The notes beneath the pieces are model-generated. The model saw only the letters and a program-made list of their open reading frames with translations. It was not told where the DNA came from and did no database searches. 64,000 nt of DNA, from positions 456,607,197 through 456,671,196 of the forward strand of contig NC_066581.1 in NCBI RefSeq assembly GCF_024323335.1. The letters are read 5' to 3'. A program made the translations under genes and the position numbers. The stretch comes from Lathyrus oleraceus (lineage: Eukaryota; Streptophyta; Magnoliopsida; Fabales; Fabaceae). Numbering within the stretch: the stretch's first letter is position 1; every line of letters starts with the position of its first letter. Shown in pieces: positions 1 through 11,860 of this stretch.

Positions 1-1625
1 TGTCCTCCCCAATTGATTATCTGGATGGAATTACTCCCCTTGAGTTATATCCTCATTGGGTTGAGTCTTGATTGACCGTTTATTTCTAGATCTTACCTAG
101 ATAGATGCTTTGGGTCCCCTAAGAGTCTATTACCCAGTAATTGGTAATATTCTTCTTAGTTTGCAGTTTGCTACTTCTTGCCCAATACCCGATAAAAGTA
201 TCCCTGTTTTCTCCTTGGTGGAGTCCCTAGTGGATTCATTTTTTGTGATTCCCCAGGAAGTATATCCTTGATATGTTCATCCTAACCGATGACGGACATG
301 TTCTTCCCCTTTTTGAGTTTATCCTTGATATGTTCATCCTAACCGATGACGGATACTCCCACCTTTGGTATTCTACCCAGTAAAAAGGTAGTTGTAATCC
401 CTATTTTGTTCTCCGGAGGGTTAATCCTTGATATGTTCATCCTAACCGATGACGGATTTCCTTCTCTTTGCGGTCTTCTACCCAGTAACCGGTAGTTGTA
501 AATCTTGTTTTTCTCCCCTTTGTAGAGTTTATCCTTGATATGTTCATCCTAACCGATGACGGATTTTCTCTTTGTTGGTATTCTATCCAGTAACTGATAG
601 ATGTAATTCCTATCTCTCTCCTCACAGAGTCTATCCTTGATATGTTCATCCTAACCGATGATGAATTTTCTCTTTGTTGATTTTCTATCCAGCATTCGAT
701 AGATGTAATTCCTACTTTTTGTTTAGTGGGTTTATCCTTGATATATTCATCCTAACCAATGACGGATATCCTCCTTAAACATCCTCAAGTGAGTCTATCC
801 TTGATATGTTCATCTTAACTGATGATGGATTTTCTTTCCTTTGAGTTTATCCTTGATATGTTCACTTTAACCGGTGACGGATATTCTCATCTTTGGTCTT
901 CTACCCAGTAACTGGTAGTTGTAAATCCTATTTCTGCAGTTTTCCCCCAGCAAGGTTATTCTTACCCAGTAACCGGTAATGAATACTCCCTCCTAGTGGC
1001 GATTCCCAGTGAGCCATCCTTGATATGTTCATCCTAACCGATGACGGGTGTCCTCTCTGTCAGATCTTTATTATCTCCTTACCCAGTAACCGGTGATGGA
1101 TAGTAGATTTCTGCTCCTCCTGTGTTGAAGATTGTTTCTTCCCTAGTTGAAGTTGAGTGCGCATTTCCCTAGTGAAATCGCTTTTCCTGCATGATTCAAG
1201 TATGTCAGTTTTATCCTGATCTACTTGTTTCCCCTGCAGATGTTTTGTTTCCCCTGCAGATGTTTTGTTTCCCCGGCTGAGTCCTTCCACTTTCATGGAA
1301 TTCCTCTAGTTTCCCAGCAGTTTTTAAGTCGTATCCTGGCCTACGCATAACCCTTTTTATCCCCTCAGAGTCTCTGTCTTCCCCGGTGAGTTTTCCTTAT
1401 AGAATGCTTTATGCTCCTGTGGACCTTTGGTCTCTCTGATTTCTTTTCCTTTGTGGCAATATTTCTCCACATAGAATTTGCTTTTACATTCATATCAAAA
1501 GCATCACGAGGTCTCTTAGGGATCAAAATTTGTTTCTATGTTGTTATTTAAGCCTATTCTACTTAGTCGATATGAAGTTTTTAACCTTCACCTCCTCAGT
1601 TAGAATGTCCTTAAATAGGGGCAGC
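1..1625 (+). repeat. 3' UTR of Ogre-like element C1, with tandem repeats
   Basis: No credible ORF. A core of about 30 bases beginning ATCCTTGATATGTTCATCC recurs near positions 263, 321, 424, 531, 633, 733, 797, 849 and 1016. The copies alternate with CTACCCAGTAAC-type segments, so spacing is irregular (about 50-170 bp). From about 940 to 1480 short CCCCAGC/CCCCGGTGAG-like words take over. The block ends in a polypurine tract that abuts an LTR, which places it in the 3' UTR of an element whose coding part lies left of the window. Tat-lineage elements are known for hypervariable, tandemly repeated 3' UTRs. Confidence 0.75.
1613..1625 (+). other. Polypurine tract of element C1
   Basis: AAATAGGGGCAGC lies immediately before the TGTAAGACCCC start of the LTR. 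The same context precedes the LTRs at 15569, 48357 and 57685. It would prime plus-strand synthesis. Confidence 0.8.
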
Positions 1626-2282
1626 TGTAAGACCCCAATTTTGACCCTAAGATCCCTCATGCAACTTCATCATATGCATTAACATTGAGATCATACCTTG
1701 GCAGCCTCCTCACCCCTCTTTCATTGGGTTTTTTTGGGAGAGATCACCAAGCACCATGTGATTGTATCATACTTGTATATTATCATTTTTACTAACCAAA
1801 ATACCAAAAATATGTCTTTGCATTTGCCTAACTCTTTTGTAGGTAGGACATGATCCCCATTGATCTAGCAAGCTCATATCTAGGGTTTAAGACCCTCATG
1901 GATAAAAGCACAACCAAGGATGAATCCACAATGTCTCAAAATACCATATATGAGTCCCCATGATCTTCATATGTTACTTTGATCAAGTTTTCTTCAAGAG
2001 TTTAGAGGTAGTTTGCCTTGGAAACCCTAGTTTATCTAGGTATCTTGAGTAACTTCTTCAACAAGCTACCTCACCAATTGATCAAATTTTCTCAAGGGGA
2101 CCTTCAAATTTCATCATCTTATACATATATGATCTACCATGAGCCTAAAAAGTCAAGATAATTGGAAGTTAGCAAGATGGTTGATGGTGGTTGGCCAGAT
2201 GAATTCATCTGATCAAAACTGGGTCTCCCTAGACCCTATCTCCTATAATTTTCACCATATGAAAATGATTCCAAGAGAAACT

Positions 2283-3040
2283 TTACTCTAAATGACATTC
2301 CAAATAACTTTCATGTTGAGACCTGGAGCTAGTTTTTCTTGGAAAATCATTTTCTATGTGGAAACATTGTAGGTCATTTTGTCTAAACCCTAATTTGAAA
2401 GTCAACTTCCCAAGGCCATAACTTGCTCAATTTATTGTGAGATGAAATATTTCCAAGTTTCACAATAAAATTCAAGATGTCTACTTCAATGTTTATGTTT
2501 GGAGTAAGAGCTAATTAAACTTTTATGAGCATGTGATATGAGGAAACATTATAGGTCATTTTGGACCAATACCATTGAACGAGTGATTTTCCTCAACTTC
2601 AAAAATGCATAACTGTATCATTCTTAATCCAAATGACATGAAACTGGTGACCATTTTGAAGTTACTCTAAATTACATTCCAAACAACTTTCATGTTGAGA
2701 CCTAGAGCTATTTTTGCTTGTACAATCATTTTCTATGTGGAAACATTATAGGTCATTTTGTCTAAACCCTAATTTGAAAGTCAAATTCCCAAGGCCATAA
2801 CTTGCTCAATTTTTTATGAGATGAAATATTTCTAAGTTTCACAATCAAATTAAATATGTCTACTTCAACTTTTGTGTTTGGAGTAAGAGCTAATTCAACT
2901 TTTATGAGCACGTGATATGAGGAAACATTATAGGTCATTTTGGACCATTACCATTGAACAAGTGATTTTCCTCAACTTCAAAAATGCATAACTCTATCAT
3001 TCTAAATCCAAATGACATGAAATTGGTGACCATATTTAAG
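2283..3040 (+). repeat. 379-bp direct tandem duplication inside LTR C1
   Basis: The segment starting TTACTCTAAATGACATTCC at 2283 is repeated from 2662 with scattered substitutions, including the phrases on fourfold recurring CATGTTGAGACC and AGGCCATAACTTGC. The homologous C2 LTR has a single copy near 16229. This accounts for most of the length difference between the two LTRs. Confidence 0.8.
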
Positions 3041-3522
3041 GTATTTGAAAGAGATACAACTTTTAAGAATACACTTTTTTCATTTGGAGCTCACATGAAA
3101 AGTTAAGTAAGATGGAACATTGAGGTATATGACTTGACACTTAGAAAAAAATTCAACATGTTGAAATCTCCAAACTTCAACCTCAAAATTCACCTTGATC
3201 CATGTTCCAAATGGAAAAGTGTTCAACATCAAAGTTGTTTCCCTTGGTCTAAGCTTTCCAAAGAGTCCTATTTCATGCATTTTGGATGAGGTTTGCTACG
3301 GCTGCGCATGGTCTTAACAGGTCTACATCAAGTGGAAAGATCAAATGTCCAAAACACCATTTCACATTGCCTTTCTATTCAAGCTTCATTTCAATCTCAT
3401 TTCAGATACATTTGGACCTAAATGGATTGCTTCATGGGCCTATACACACCCATGCAAGCTTGCATCATGCAATTGCCAAAATTGGAAACATTTTTAAGTG
3501 TGCAAATATCATTCCCAATTGC

Positions 3523-3530
3523 TATAAATA
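3523..3530 (+). promoter_or_regulatory. Putative TATA box of LTR C1
   Basis: TATAAATA, about 1.9 kb into the LTR. The C2 LTR keeps TATAAATA at the homologous place (17074). Motif and conservation only; no transcript evidence. Confidence 0.5.
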
Positions 3531-6500
3531 CAAGGCCTCTGAGCTCATTTGAAGGATCCCTTGCATGCCAGCTTTGCCCCCTCTTTTTAAACCTTCACAA
3601 TTAAAAGGAAAACCTGAGAATTTTCAATCTGAAAATTGAGTTTGAATATCACTGTTTGGAGATTCAAAAACTCCAGGATCCAAAGCTTTGTTCCATTGCC
3701 AAGCCACTTCTACAAGCTTCCTGAAGGTGATCAAGCAAAGTTTGAAGCAAGCAAGATCCAGTTCTGCACAACATTGAAGGTATTTTCCAGAATTTTTCTT
3801 CTCTTTGATTCTCACTCAATTCTCATCAATTCTCTTGGATCTTTGGTTGTCTGAAGTCCTACCAATGTAGGCAAGAAGATTGAGTTGCTTTGAGGTCAAA
3901 TCGAAGCAACTCAGTTGACTCACCTCAAAATTCAACTCCTCACATCTTTCTATATATGTAGAGTTAGTTAAAATTGAGGTCAGATTCGTGCTCTACGCCT
4001 TTTTTTTATTTCATATCATGTCCTCCTTTTTCATTTATGTGATGGTGATGACTGAACCAGTCTGGTGAGGCTCGCCTGAGAAGGTGACCGGAGTTTCAGC
4101 GCCGGTGGTGTGCTAGACAGGTTCTGAGCCACATGATCAATTCAAAATATTTTAATCTCATGCGTTGGTTTTGATTATCATCCCTGTGGCGCATTGACTT
4201 AAGTCCATGGTGGAAAGCACATTGATGACCACTTGATATGCCACCTCAATTAATGAGGGAGATCAAGTGGTCCACGTTTTTTGTATTTTCTGATTTTCAT
4301 TAATTCATATTAATTTTAATATTGATCCAAAAAATATGAGAGTTTCACCAAAAAATTTAAATAAAACCCTCTTTCATAATTTGAATTAAAATTATTTTTT
4401 GGATCATTATTAATATTTTTCATGATTTAATTGATTTTGTGAATATTTTTAATTGTTTAAAAATACTTTTAAGTTTCCAAAAATTCTGAAATTTTTTCTC
4501 CAAGGTCCTTTGACCTTGTTTTACCTATGATAAATCTGATGACCATTTCTTTGGTGTTTTGATCAGATTTTAGGAATTTGACAAACCATATTTAATTTAA
4601 TGCATTATTTTTAGAAATTTTTTAATTTGAATAAATGCCAAATAATTGTGTTAAGCCAATTGGATTGTTTGTATAAGTTTGACTTGTGTTGTTGGGCCTT
4701 GGTAAAGGTTGATTTGAATTTTTTAGGTTAAGATCATTGGATTTAGGGGATTGATGGAATGTACATTCCATCTCCCAAAATGAATGAATGATATTAATTT
4801 GGTAAAAGTCCTCCTTTGTCCAATTTGAGTTTTGATCTATTCCCCTCCCTCTTCATCTTATTCTTCTTCTTTGTGCATTCATGTCATGGTCCTATGATAT
4901 CTCAAGGTCCTAAGGCTAGTTGATTGAAAAATAAACATAAGTATGGATGAGATTAAGTCACCTCTTTTGCATATTTTCTGTGTGTGTTGTATGTTTCATG
5001 AGCATAGTCCATTATACTATGTCTCCAACATGCATTAACACCAAAATTCTATTGCACGGTCTCAAATAGTTGTGAATTCTACATAAGTCCAATTACGATT
5101 GCTTAATATAACGCTAACTTTTTGACACGAAAGACATAGCATTCTAGTTAGTGAGATTGTAAGTCTCCCCTCTTTCATGGTATTGTATGGAAACTTGACC
5201 TTTTTTCCATCATTTGGAAGATGTCTTGGTTCAAAGATCCATGCTTGTGATAAGTGGGTTGAGTGTTATCCCAAGAATGACTTAAACAAAAAGCAAAAGC
5301 AATACTAACTTCTAACTCATTAACAACTAACATTCAATTTCAAGTCCCTTACTTTTAATGCATATTTTTTAAGCTTGATTCATTTGCCATTATTCATAAC
5401 ATTCTAATTGTTTATGTTAATGTCATTTTCACTTTGTCCACTTGGACCATATTTTGTGATATATTTTATTTATGTATATTGTGTTTGTTTGTGTGGTCTT
5501 TGACCATTAATGTACATAATAAGAACAAAAACCCTAAAAAACTTCTTACGTGGACTGTTGGTTTGATCCGAGACAATTGGACTTAGAATTTAGGCAACAC
5601 TCCCTATGCAAAGGACTTGGCCAATGCCAACTTTCATGTAACCAAGTGCTTGTAATTTGAAACTTCATCTGATACATCATTGAAGTTCCTTTGAGTTCAT
5701 CTGCAACATGATCATTATGAAGTTGTTATTTTGAACCTGTGACTTGTGGAAGTCATCTGTTACATGGGAAAATTTGAAGAAGATCATGGAGTGGCTAAAG
5801 CTTGGATGTGGCTATCTTTATTTGATGCCTTTCTCTTCAAGTTAATATTGTGTGCATTGTTTGTTGCTTGATTCTAATGTCCAAGGGAATTTGGAGTTTC
5901 TATATGACATTCTTGTCTATTGGATTGCAGCCCATTGGTCAGATCTTTTCAACTTTTAACTTTTAAATTTATGCTTAGGATTAGTCTCTTCATCTCTTCC
6001 CCATCTCTTTAATTTCAAAATCTCTCCCTCCTTTTAAAAACTTCTTTTCTTGTGCTTGTCTTATTTTTGAACTTAGACCCTTTGCAAATTAGAAACTTTG
6101 GCCTTATGCCATTGCATTTTCAAACTTCTTTTCTTAAATCAAACTTATAAATAAACTTAACTATACCTGACTTAAAATTTTCAAAATCCAAAAAGAACTA
6201 ACTCATTCAAACCATTTTCTAGGCCCTTGTGCCTTTCAAACTTAATTTTTGATTAAAAGCAATGCATCCACTTTGAAATTTATATCACGAACTACGAGGT
6301 TTTGATCCCTCATTTTTATGTTGGTACGTAGGCACAAGTCCGAAGGTCTTGTCAAACATAAAAATATAATTAATAAATTCTTTTCTCATCCCCCCATTCT
6401 ATTTGTTTGTAAACATCACTTTGTACAAAATACATATGCACACAAGAAAGGGCTCCCTAGGAGTACCTAGGACACTTTAGGTGCTAACACCTTCCCTCTG

Positions 6501-6682
6501 TTAACCAACCCCCTTACCTGTAATCTCTGGCATTTTATTAGTTTTGATTTGAAAACTTCTTATTTTTGGGTTTTGTTCGTACTTTTCCCTTTTCACTTGG
6601 AAACAATAAAAGCGCGATGGCGACTCTTATTATTTGATGTCTTGCTTATCCATAGTTTGATGATCATGAATTTACCGCTACA

Positions 6683-8812
6683 CCTCTGTATACATTTGGC
6701 TCTACCTTTGCACTTACACCATCCTTCTCAAGAATACATGTAGGATGCATATGAGTCTTTGCTATCTTGCATTTTGACCTTTCAAAATTATTCAGAAGTT
6801 CTTTAGTATATTTACGCTGATGGATATATGTTCCTTCTGGACTTTAATTAATCTAAATTCCGAGAAAGAACTTGCGTTCTCGCATCAGACATATTTCAAA
6901 TACTACATGCATAGACTTAGCATATTCCTTGCACAAAGCAGCATTACAAGAACCAAATATGATATCATACATGTATATTTGAGCAACAAGGATATCATTT
7001 TTGAATGTTTTACAGAACAAAGTTGTATCAACCTTACCTCTGGTAAAATCATTTTCTAAAAGAAAATTTCTTAGTCTTTCATACCATGCTCTAGGAGCTT
7101 GTTTCAGACCATACACTGATTTCTTAAGTTTGAAAATAAAATCTTGGTTTTTATGATTTTCAAAACCATGAGGTTGGTGTGCATATACTTCTTCAGTTAT
7201 GTATCCATTATGAAATGCACTCCTAACATCCATCTGATACAAGATGATGTTATGATTAACAACATAAGAAATTAATAGACGAATAGACTCTAACTTGGTA
7301 ACTGGTGCAAAGGTCTCAGTATAATAAATCCCATATTGCTGACTATAGCCTTATGCAACTAGTTTGGCCTTGTTTCTTACTACCTCTTCTTGTTTGTTCA
7401 GCTTGTTTCTAAAGACCTACTTTGTCCCAATGACATGAGTTCCTTTGGGTCTAGGCACAAGAGTCCACACATCATTTATGGAGATTTGGTTCGTTTCTTC
7501 TTGCATTTCCATAATCCACTCAATGTCCAGAAGCACTACTTCAACAAATGTAGGTTCTATAAGGGACACCAAACCCAAAAGCGTCTCTTTAGAAGTTTTG
7601 AATGAGAATCTGGTTTTGACTAGTTCAAATTTATCTCCCATAATCAGTTCTTAAGAGTGTGAGGATCTTTGTCTGTGCTTCCTCAGAGGAGTCTGAACTT
7701 CAACAACTTCTGGTGGAATAGTTTCATAATCTTTTTCCTCAACATCTTTTTCTTCTGAAGTTTTACCTTTAGAACCTAAATAGGTGATCTCCATAACTAC
7801 AAACTTATCAACTAGCTTTGACTTTTCAGGGTCAATCTTATCATCAAATCTAACATGAATTGATTCCTCAATAATTCATGTTTATGTGTTGTATACTCTA
7901 TAATAGCCTTTAGAGCATTCATAATATCCTAAGATAATATCATTTTGTGCCTTAGAATCAAACTTGTTCAGATTATCCTTAGTGTTCAACATAAAACAGT
8001 CACATCCAAAAGAATGGAAATATAAAATGTTGGGTTTTTTTGTTCTTCCACAATTCATAGGGAGTCTTTCTTGTTTTACATTTGAGAGCAGAAGGTAGAA
8101 AATATAGAATGTGACTCATCCTTATGTCTTAGAAACTTAAGCCATGTTCATCTAGTTTAGTCAGCTATAATGATTAATCCATACTTCTTGCCATTGACGA
8201 AGCAATTTTCATTGTTCCAAAAAAGCCAATGTGCCGAAGTTACAAAGGCCTAGAGGTAGAAATAACATTCTTTGCTTTGAAATAAGTTTTTGAAAACTTG
8301 TCTTTATGACATGCTTCACAAAGAGCATCTGAAGCAAACTTCAGATTAGGAAGGCCTTTGACTAAATTAAGCTTATTTAGCTAAGAAGTCATCCTCATGC
8401 TAACAAGACCCAATCGTTTATGTTATACTCATTGCTCTTCATTTACAGACATGAGACATTTTATATTTTGATTTTTAAGATCAGAAAGTCTTATTTTATA
8501 AGTGTTATTTTTCCTTTTTCCATTGAAAAGGATAAAGCCATCCTTCTGACTAACAACTTTACAAGACTTTTGATTAAAGATTATATCATAACCAGTGTCA
8601 CTTAATTGACTTATGGATAATAAGTTATGCATCAATCCTTCAACTAATAAAACATTAATAATAGAAGGGAGAAAACTGTTACCAACTGTTTTGGAGCCAA
8701 TGATCTTCCCTTTCTGATCACCTCTGAAACCCATGATGCCTCCAAGCTTAAGTTCCAGGATTTGGAACATATGCCTTCTTCCCGTCATGTCTCGCAAGTA
8801 GCCAGAGTCCAT
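6683..8812 (-). pseudogene. Ty1/copia (SIRE/Maximus-like) protease-integrase-RT remnant
   Basis: Read right to left on the minus strand. At 8812-8429 there is a copia protease-type DSG...MTG motif followed by a GAG-pre-integrase-like stretch (HNLLSISQLSDTGY). Near 7641-7417 is the segment before RT, with WTLVPRPKGTHVIGTK. At 7242-6853 is the RT core, with YQMDVRSAFHNGYI and YGLKQAPRAWYERL. The RT active site reads YMYD where YVDD is expected, so catalysis is lost. Integrase in between is shredded by stops and frameshifts. The reading can be followed in pieces to 6683, where LTR C1 cuts it; the rest would lie left of C1, outside the window. Confidence 0.8.
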
Positions 8813-9599
8813 GTACCATGATTGGTCTCTTAACTATGCTGCTAAGGATGTCTGCAATATATATTGTTTTATCCTTAGGCATCTATAACTTTTTGAGTCC
8901 TTTTTGGTTAGTTTTCCCAGAGTTTTTAAAAAACTTGGGTTTCTATACAAGATATTTATACATGCATGCAGGGTTGAAACATGAATGAGATTTTGCTTTA
9001 GCCTTAGGTTTTGAAAAGGTTTTAGCATTAGGCATAACACCATTTTGTTTACTAGAAGATACAAAATGGGAATAATGAGTTTTTGGTTTATCATCTTTTT
9101 CGGAAGTAGATTCTTCATCAGAATCATAACCAATTCCTCTTGTTCCATTTCTTCTTACTCCATAAGTCATTGAAGCCATTACACTTCTATTTAGGATTCT
9201 AGCAGGAATTTTCTAGAAGGATTTATGATATTTTTGTATGACATCATCAGAGTCTGTAGAGGCATCTGAAAGATTTTCCTTCTCAAGTTTGAAATTCTTG
9301 CTCTGAAGCACATAATTATTATTTTTCAAAATAAAGCTTTCTTCATTTAAACTTGAGAAAGATTCCTTAAGCTTACAGTATGCTTCTAACTCAGATACAT
9401 GAACCTTTTTCAGATCCTTGTATTTGTTTAGAAGCTTATGATACTAATCCAGAACTTTGGTTAAAATGGATTTGAATTCAAAGCAAGAGAGTTCAGCGAA
9501 TACCTCTTCAGCGTATGAATTAGATTTTGATTCTTAGAGAGATTCTTCATCTGGAGATTCTATGGTAGCCATAAGTTCTACATTTGCATGTTCGTTTTC

Positions 9600-10645
9600 A
9601 TATTCCTCTTCAGATGAGTCAGAATCATCCTAGGTAGACATCAGACCGTTCTTCTTATCTCTATGGACTTTCTTCTTGGGTTTGTCTTTCCTCGGCTTGG
9701 GAAATTCACTTTTGTAGTGCTCAAGTTCCTTGCACTCATAGCATGTGATGTCCTTGTTGGCTCCAGCTTTCTTGGATCTATAAGTAGAACCAGAACGACC
9801 GTCTGTCCTTATTTGTCCTCTGAATCTACCTTGTCTTTTCTTCCATAGTCGATTCACTCTTTTAGAGAGAAAAGACATCTCATCTTCTTCATATTCTTCT
9901 TCTTCTTCTTCTACTTGAAAAGTTCTAGTCTTTTCAGACTTTCCCAAAGACTTCAGAGCAACTAATTTTCTCTTTCTTTGGGGCTCATCTTCTTCAAGCT
10001 CAATTTTGTAACTTCTTAAATAACTAACAAGTTCTTCAAGAGAGGTGTTGTTCAAATCCTTTGATAACTTCAAGGCATTTACCATAGGTCTCCATATTTT
10101 AGGTAGACTTATGATGATCTTATTCACGTGATCAGCAGTAGAATACGCTTTGTTCAGGATCTTCAGTCCTGTAACAAGAGTTTGAAACCTTGAGAACATG
10201 TTCTCTATAGTTTCATCGACTTCCATCTTAAATGCTTCATATTTCTGAATCAAGGCAAGTGCCTTGGTTTCTTTAACTTAGGTGTTTCCTTCGTGAGTCA
10301 TTCTCAAAGAATAAAATATCGACTTTGCAGACTCTCTATTTGTTATCTTCTCGTACTCAGTATATGAGATTACGTTCAAAAAGATAGTTCTAGCTTTGTG
10401 ATGATTTTTATAATCTTTCTTTTGTTGTTCCGTCATCACTCTTCTTTCTATTTTGTTGTCGCTGGAGTTAATAGGATTACGTAGCCATCAATTATTATAT
10501 CCTATAGATCTATGTCTCGACCAAGAAAAAAACTTTCTATTCTATCTTTCTAGTAATCAAATTTATCTCCATAAAAGACTAGAGGTTTTGCGCTATAGTG
10601 ATCTCAGTCAGTGACAGGAGCAGCTGGAGGTGGGATAGCAACCAT
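9600..10645 (-). pseudogene. Ty1/copia (SIRE/Maximus-like) gag remnant
   Basis: Starts at an ATG at 10645-10643 about 70 bases inside the PBS. The first third is broken by stops. From 10253 to 9630 there is a 207-residue open stretch of UBN2-type capsid sequence (YEAFKMEVDETIENMF; VNKIIISLPKIW; LEELVSYLRSYKIELEE), then an acidic segment and basic residues. The zinc knuckle is CYECKELEHYKSEF, so the last Cys of CX2CX4HX4C is Phe. The long acidic and coiled tail characteristic of SIRE-type Gag continues in pieces to about 8950. Non-functional. Confidence 0.78.
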
Positions 10646-10715
10646 TGTGTTTCACAAACTAGATCTTCATATGACACGGTGAAGTGTTTGATACACAATT
10701 AATACCAGAATCAAA

Positions 10716-10727
10716 GCTCTAATGCCA
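10716..10727 (-). other. PBS of the copia element
   Basis: On the minus strand TGGCATTAGAGC, close to the TGGTATCAGAGC complementary to initiator tRNA-Met used by most plant copia elements. It sits six bases from the LTR end, as expected. Confidence 0.7.
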
Positions 10728-10733
10728 ATTGAA

Positions 10734-11860
10734 TGTGACAAGAAACACGAGAGATGAGGGTTTAAATTGGGTTTCTAAATATGAAAGCTTTTTCAACTCA
10801 ACATAACAAACAATTAACAAAGAACAAAAATTGAAATAATTATTTTTATCCTGGTTCGCTGTTTACTAAGCTACCTCCAGTCCACCCGCCAAGATGATTG
10901 CACCTTATCAACAAGGACTTAATCCACTATAACTAAACTGATTACAGACACACAAAGACAATACATCAATGTCTTCTTGAGAATCCTAACTAAACTCTAG
11001 TCTCTCACGGAATACAAAATAAATCAATGAGATACAAGAAATGTGTTTACAAGTTTACTTCTAAGAAAGCATATTACACAAATTTCAGTACAACAAATTT
11101 ATCACACAAAAATGAACAAAACCTTCACGTGTGTTTTCTTTTCTCTCAAAATATTTCATAAGTGAACTGTTCACGTAGATCATGAATTGTATATCATTAT
11201 ATGTTGTAGCGTGAATTAGCAGCTCTGTTCATTCTTCCAAGTCTCCTTTATATAGGCAATGAAAAGATCCATTGGAGGGTAGAATTGGAAAACCAAAATT
11301 CAGTTGTATCCTTGTATAACGGCTTGTGAAAATGGGAGGCAAAATGGTATAAAAGTACATTCCTTAGCCCACAAAATCAGTGTAGTGGAAGGAATATTTG
11401 ATCTTGTACTGTGTACCATTTTCCTTATGTAAAACCTTTTGATATTATCTTTAATATTCAGGGGCTTCTGATAGATAGGTGATGAAGCATGCATAAGAGA
11501 AGATTAAGAATCTGGTTGAGAGAAACTTTAGAACCTTGGTCTTCAAAGTCTTGATCCAGTTCATTAGAATCTGGTCTTCATAGTTTGGTGACACAGTTCA
11601 GAGTGTTGAGAGAGTAGGGCTTCAGAGCATATCAACATCAGAAGCATCCGAGTTGCAAAGCTTAGGATGAGTATAGAGTCATAAGAGTTGAAATAAATAA
11701 TCCAGAGCTTGAGCATCTTGTAAACCACGTATCTCAGAGTTAGGGTGCACTAAGTTCAGAATTTGATGACATCACATGTCATTTATTCAGAGTCAGAACT
11801 TGAGTCTTGTATCTTCACACTAAACAAATTGAGAGTCTATAAATTGTTATCATTAAAACA
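10734..11860 (-). repeat. 5' LTR of the copia element (about 1.13 kb)
   Basis: Bounded by TGTGACA at the PBS side and TTAAAACA at the far side on the plus strand, i.e. TG...CA. On the minus strand it begins TGTTTTAATGATAACA, a start resembling Maximus/SIRE LTRs as I recall them. The outer end is inferred from the motif and from the abrupt start of Athila RT sequence at 11861; no second copy is present to confirm it. Confidence 0.6.

Larger units (their letters stand above)
1626..6682 (+). repeat. 3' LTR of Ogre-like element C1 (5057 bp)
   Basis: It begins TGTAAGACCCC after a polypurine tract and ends TTTACCGCTACA. The same family of LTR occurs split at 15569-18721 and 61854-63331. No PBS follows position 6682. 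The next bases instead continue a minus-strand copia pol reading frame, so this is the right-hand LTR of an element inserted into copia. It has a TATA-like box at 3523, a 379-bp internal tandem duplication (2283-3040), the two-stem CTACG...CGTAG module (6292-6331) and the AGTA hairpin (6456-6471). ORFs inside it are short and without recognisable domains. Confidence 0.85.
6683..11860 (-). mobile_element. Truncated Ty1/copia retrotransposon, SIRE/Maximus type
   Basis: Contains, from right to left, the 5' LTR, an initiator-Met-type PBS, gag, protease and part of RT. No second LTR lies in the window because element C1 interrupts the RT at 6683. At the other end the LTR interrupts an Athila-type RT at 11860/11861, so this copia landed in Athila. 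All frames are decayed, which makes this one of the older layers. Confidence 0.78.
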
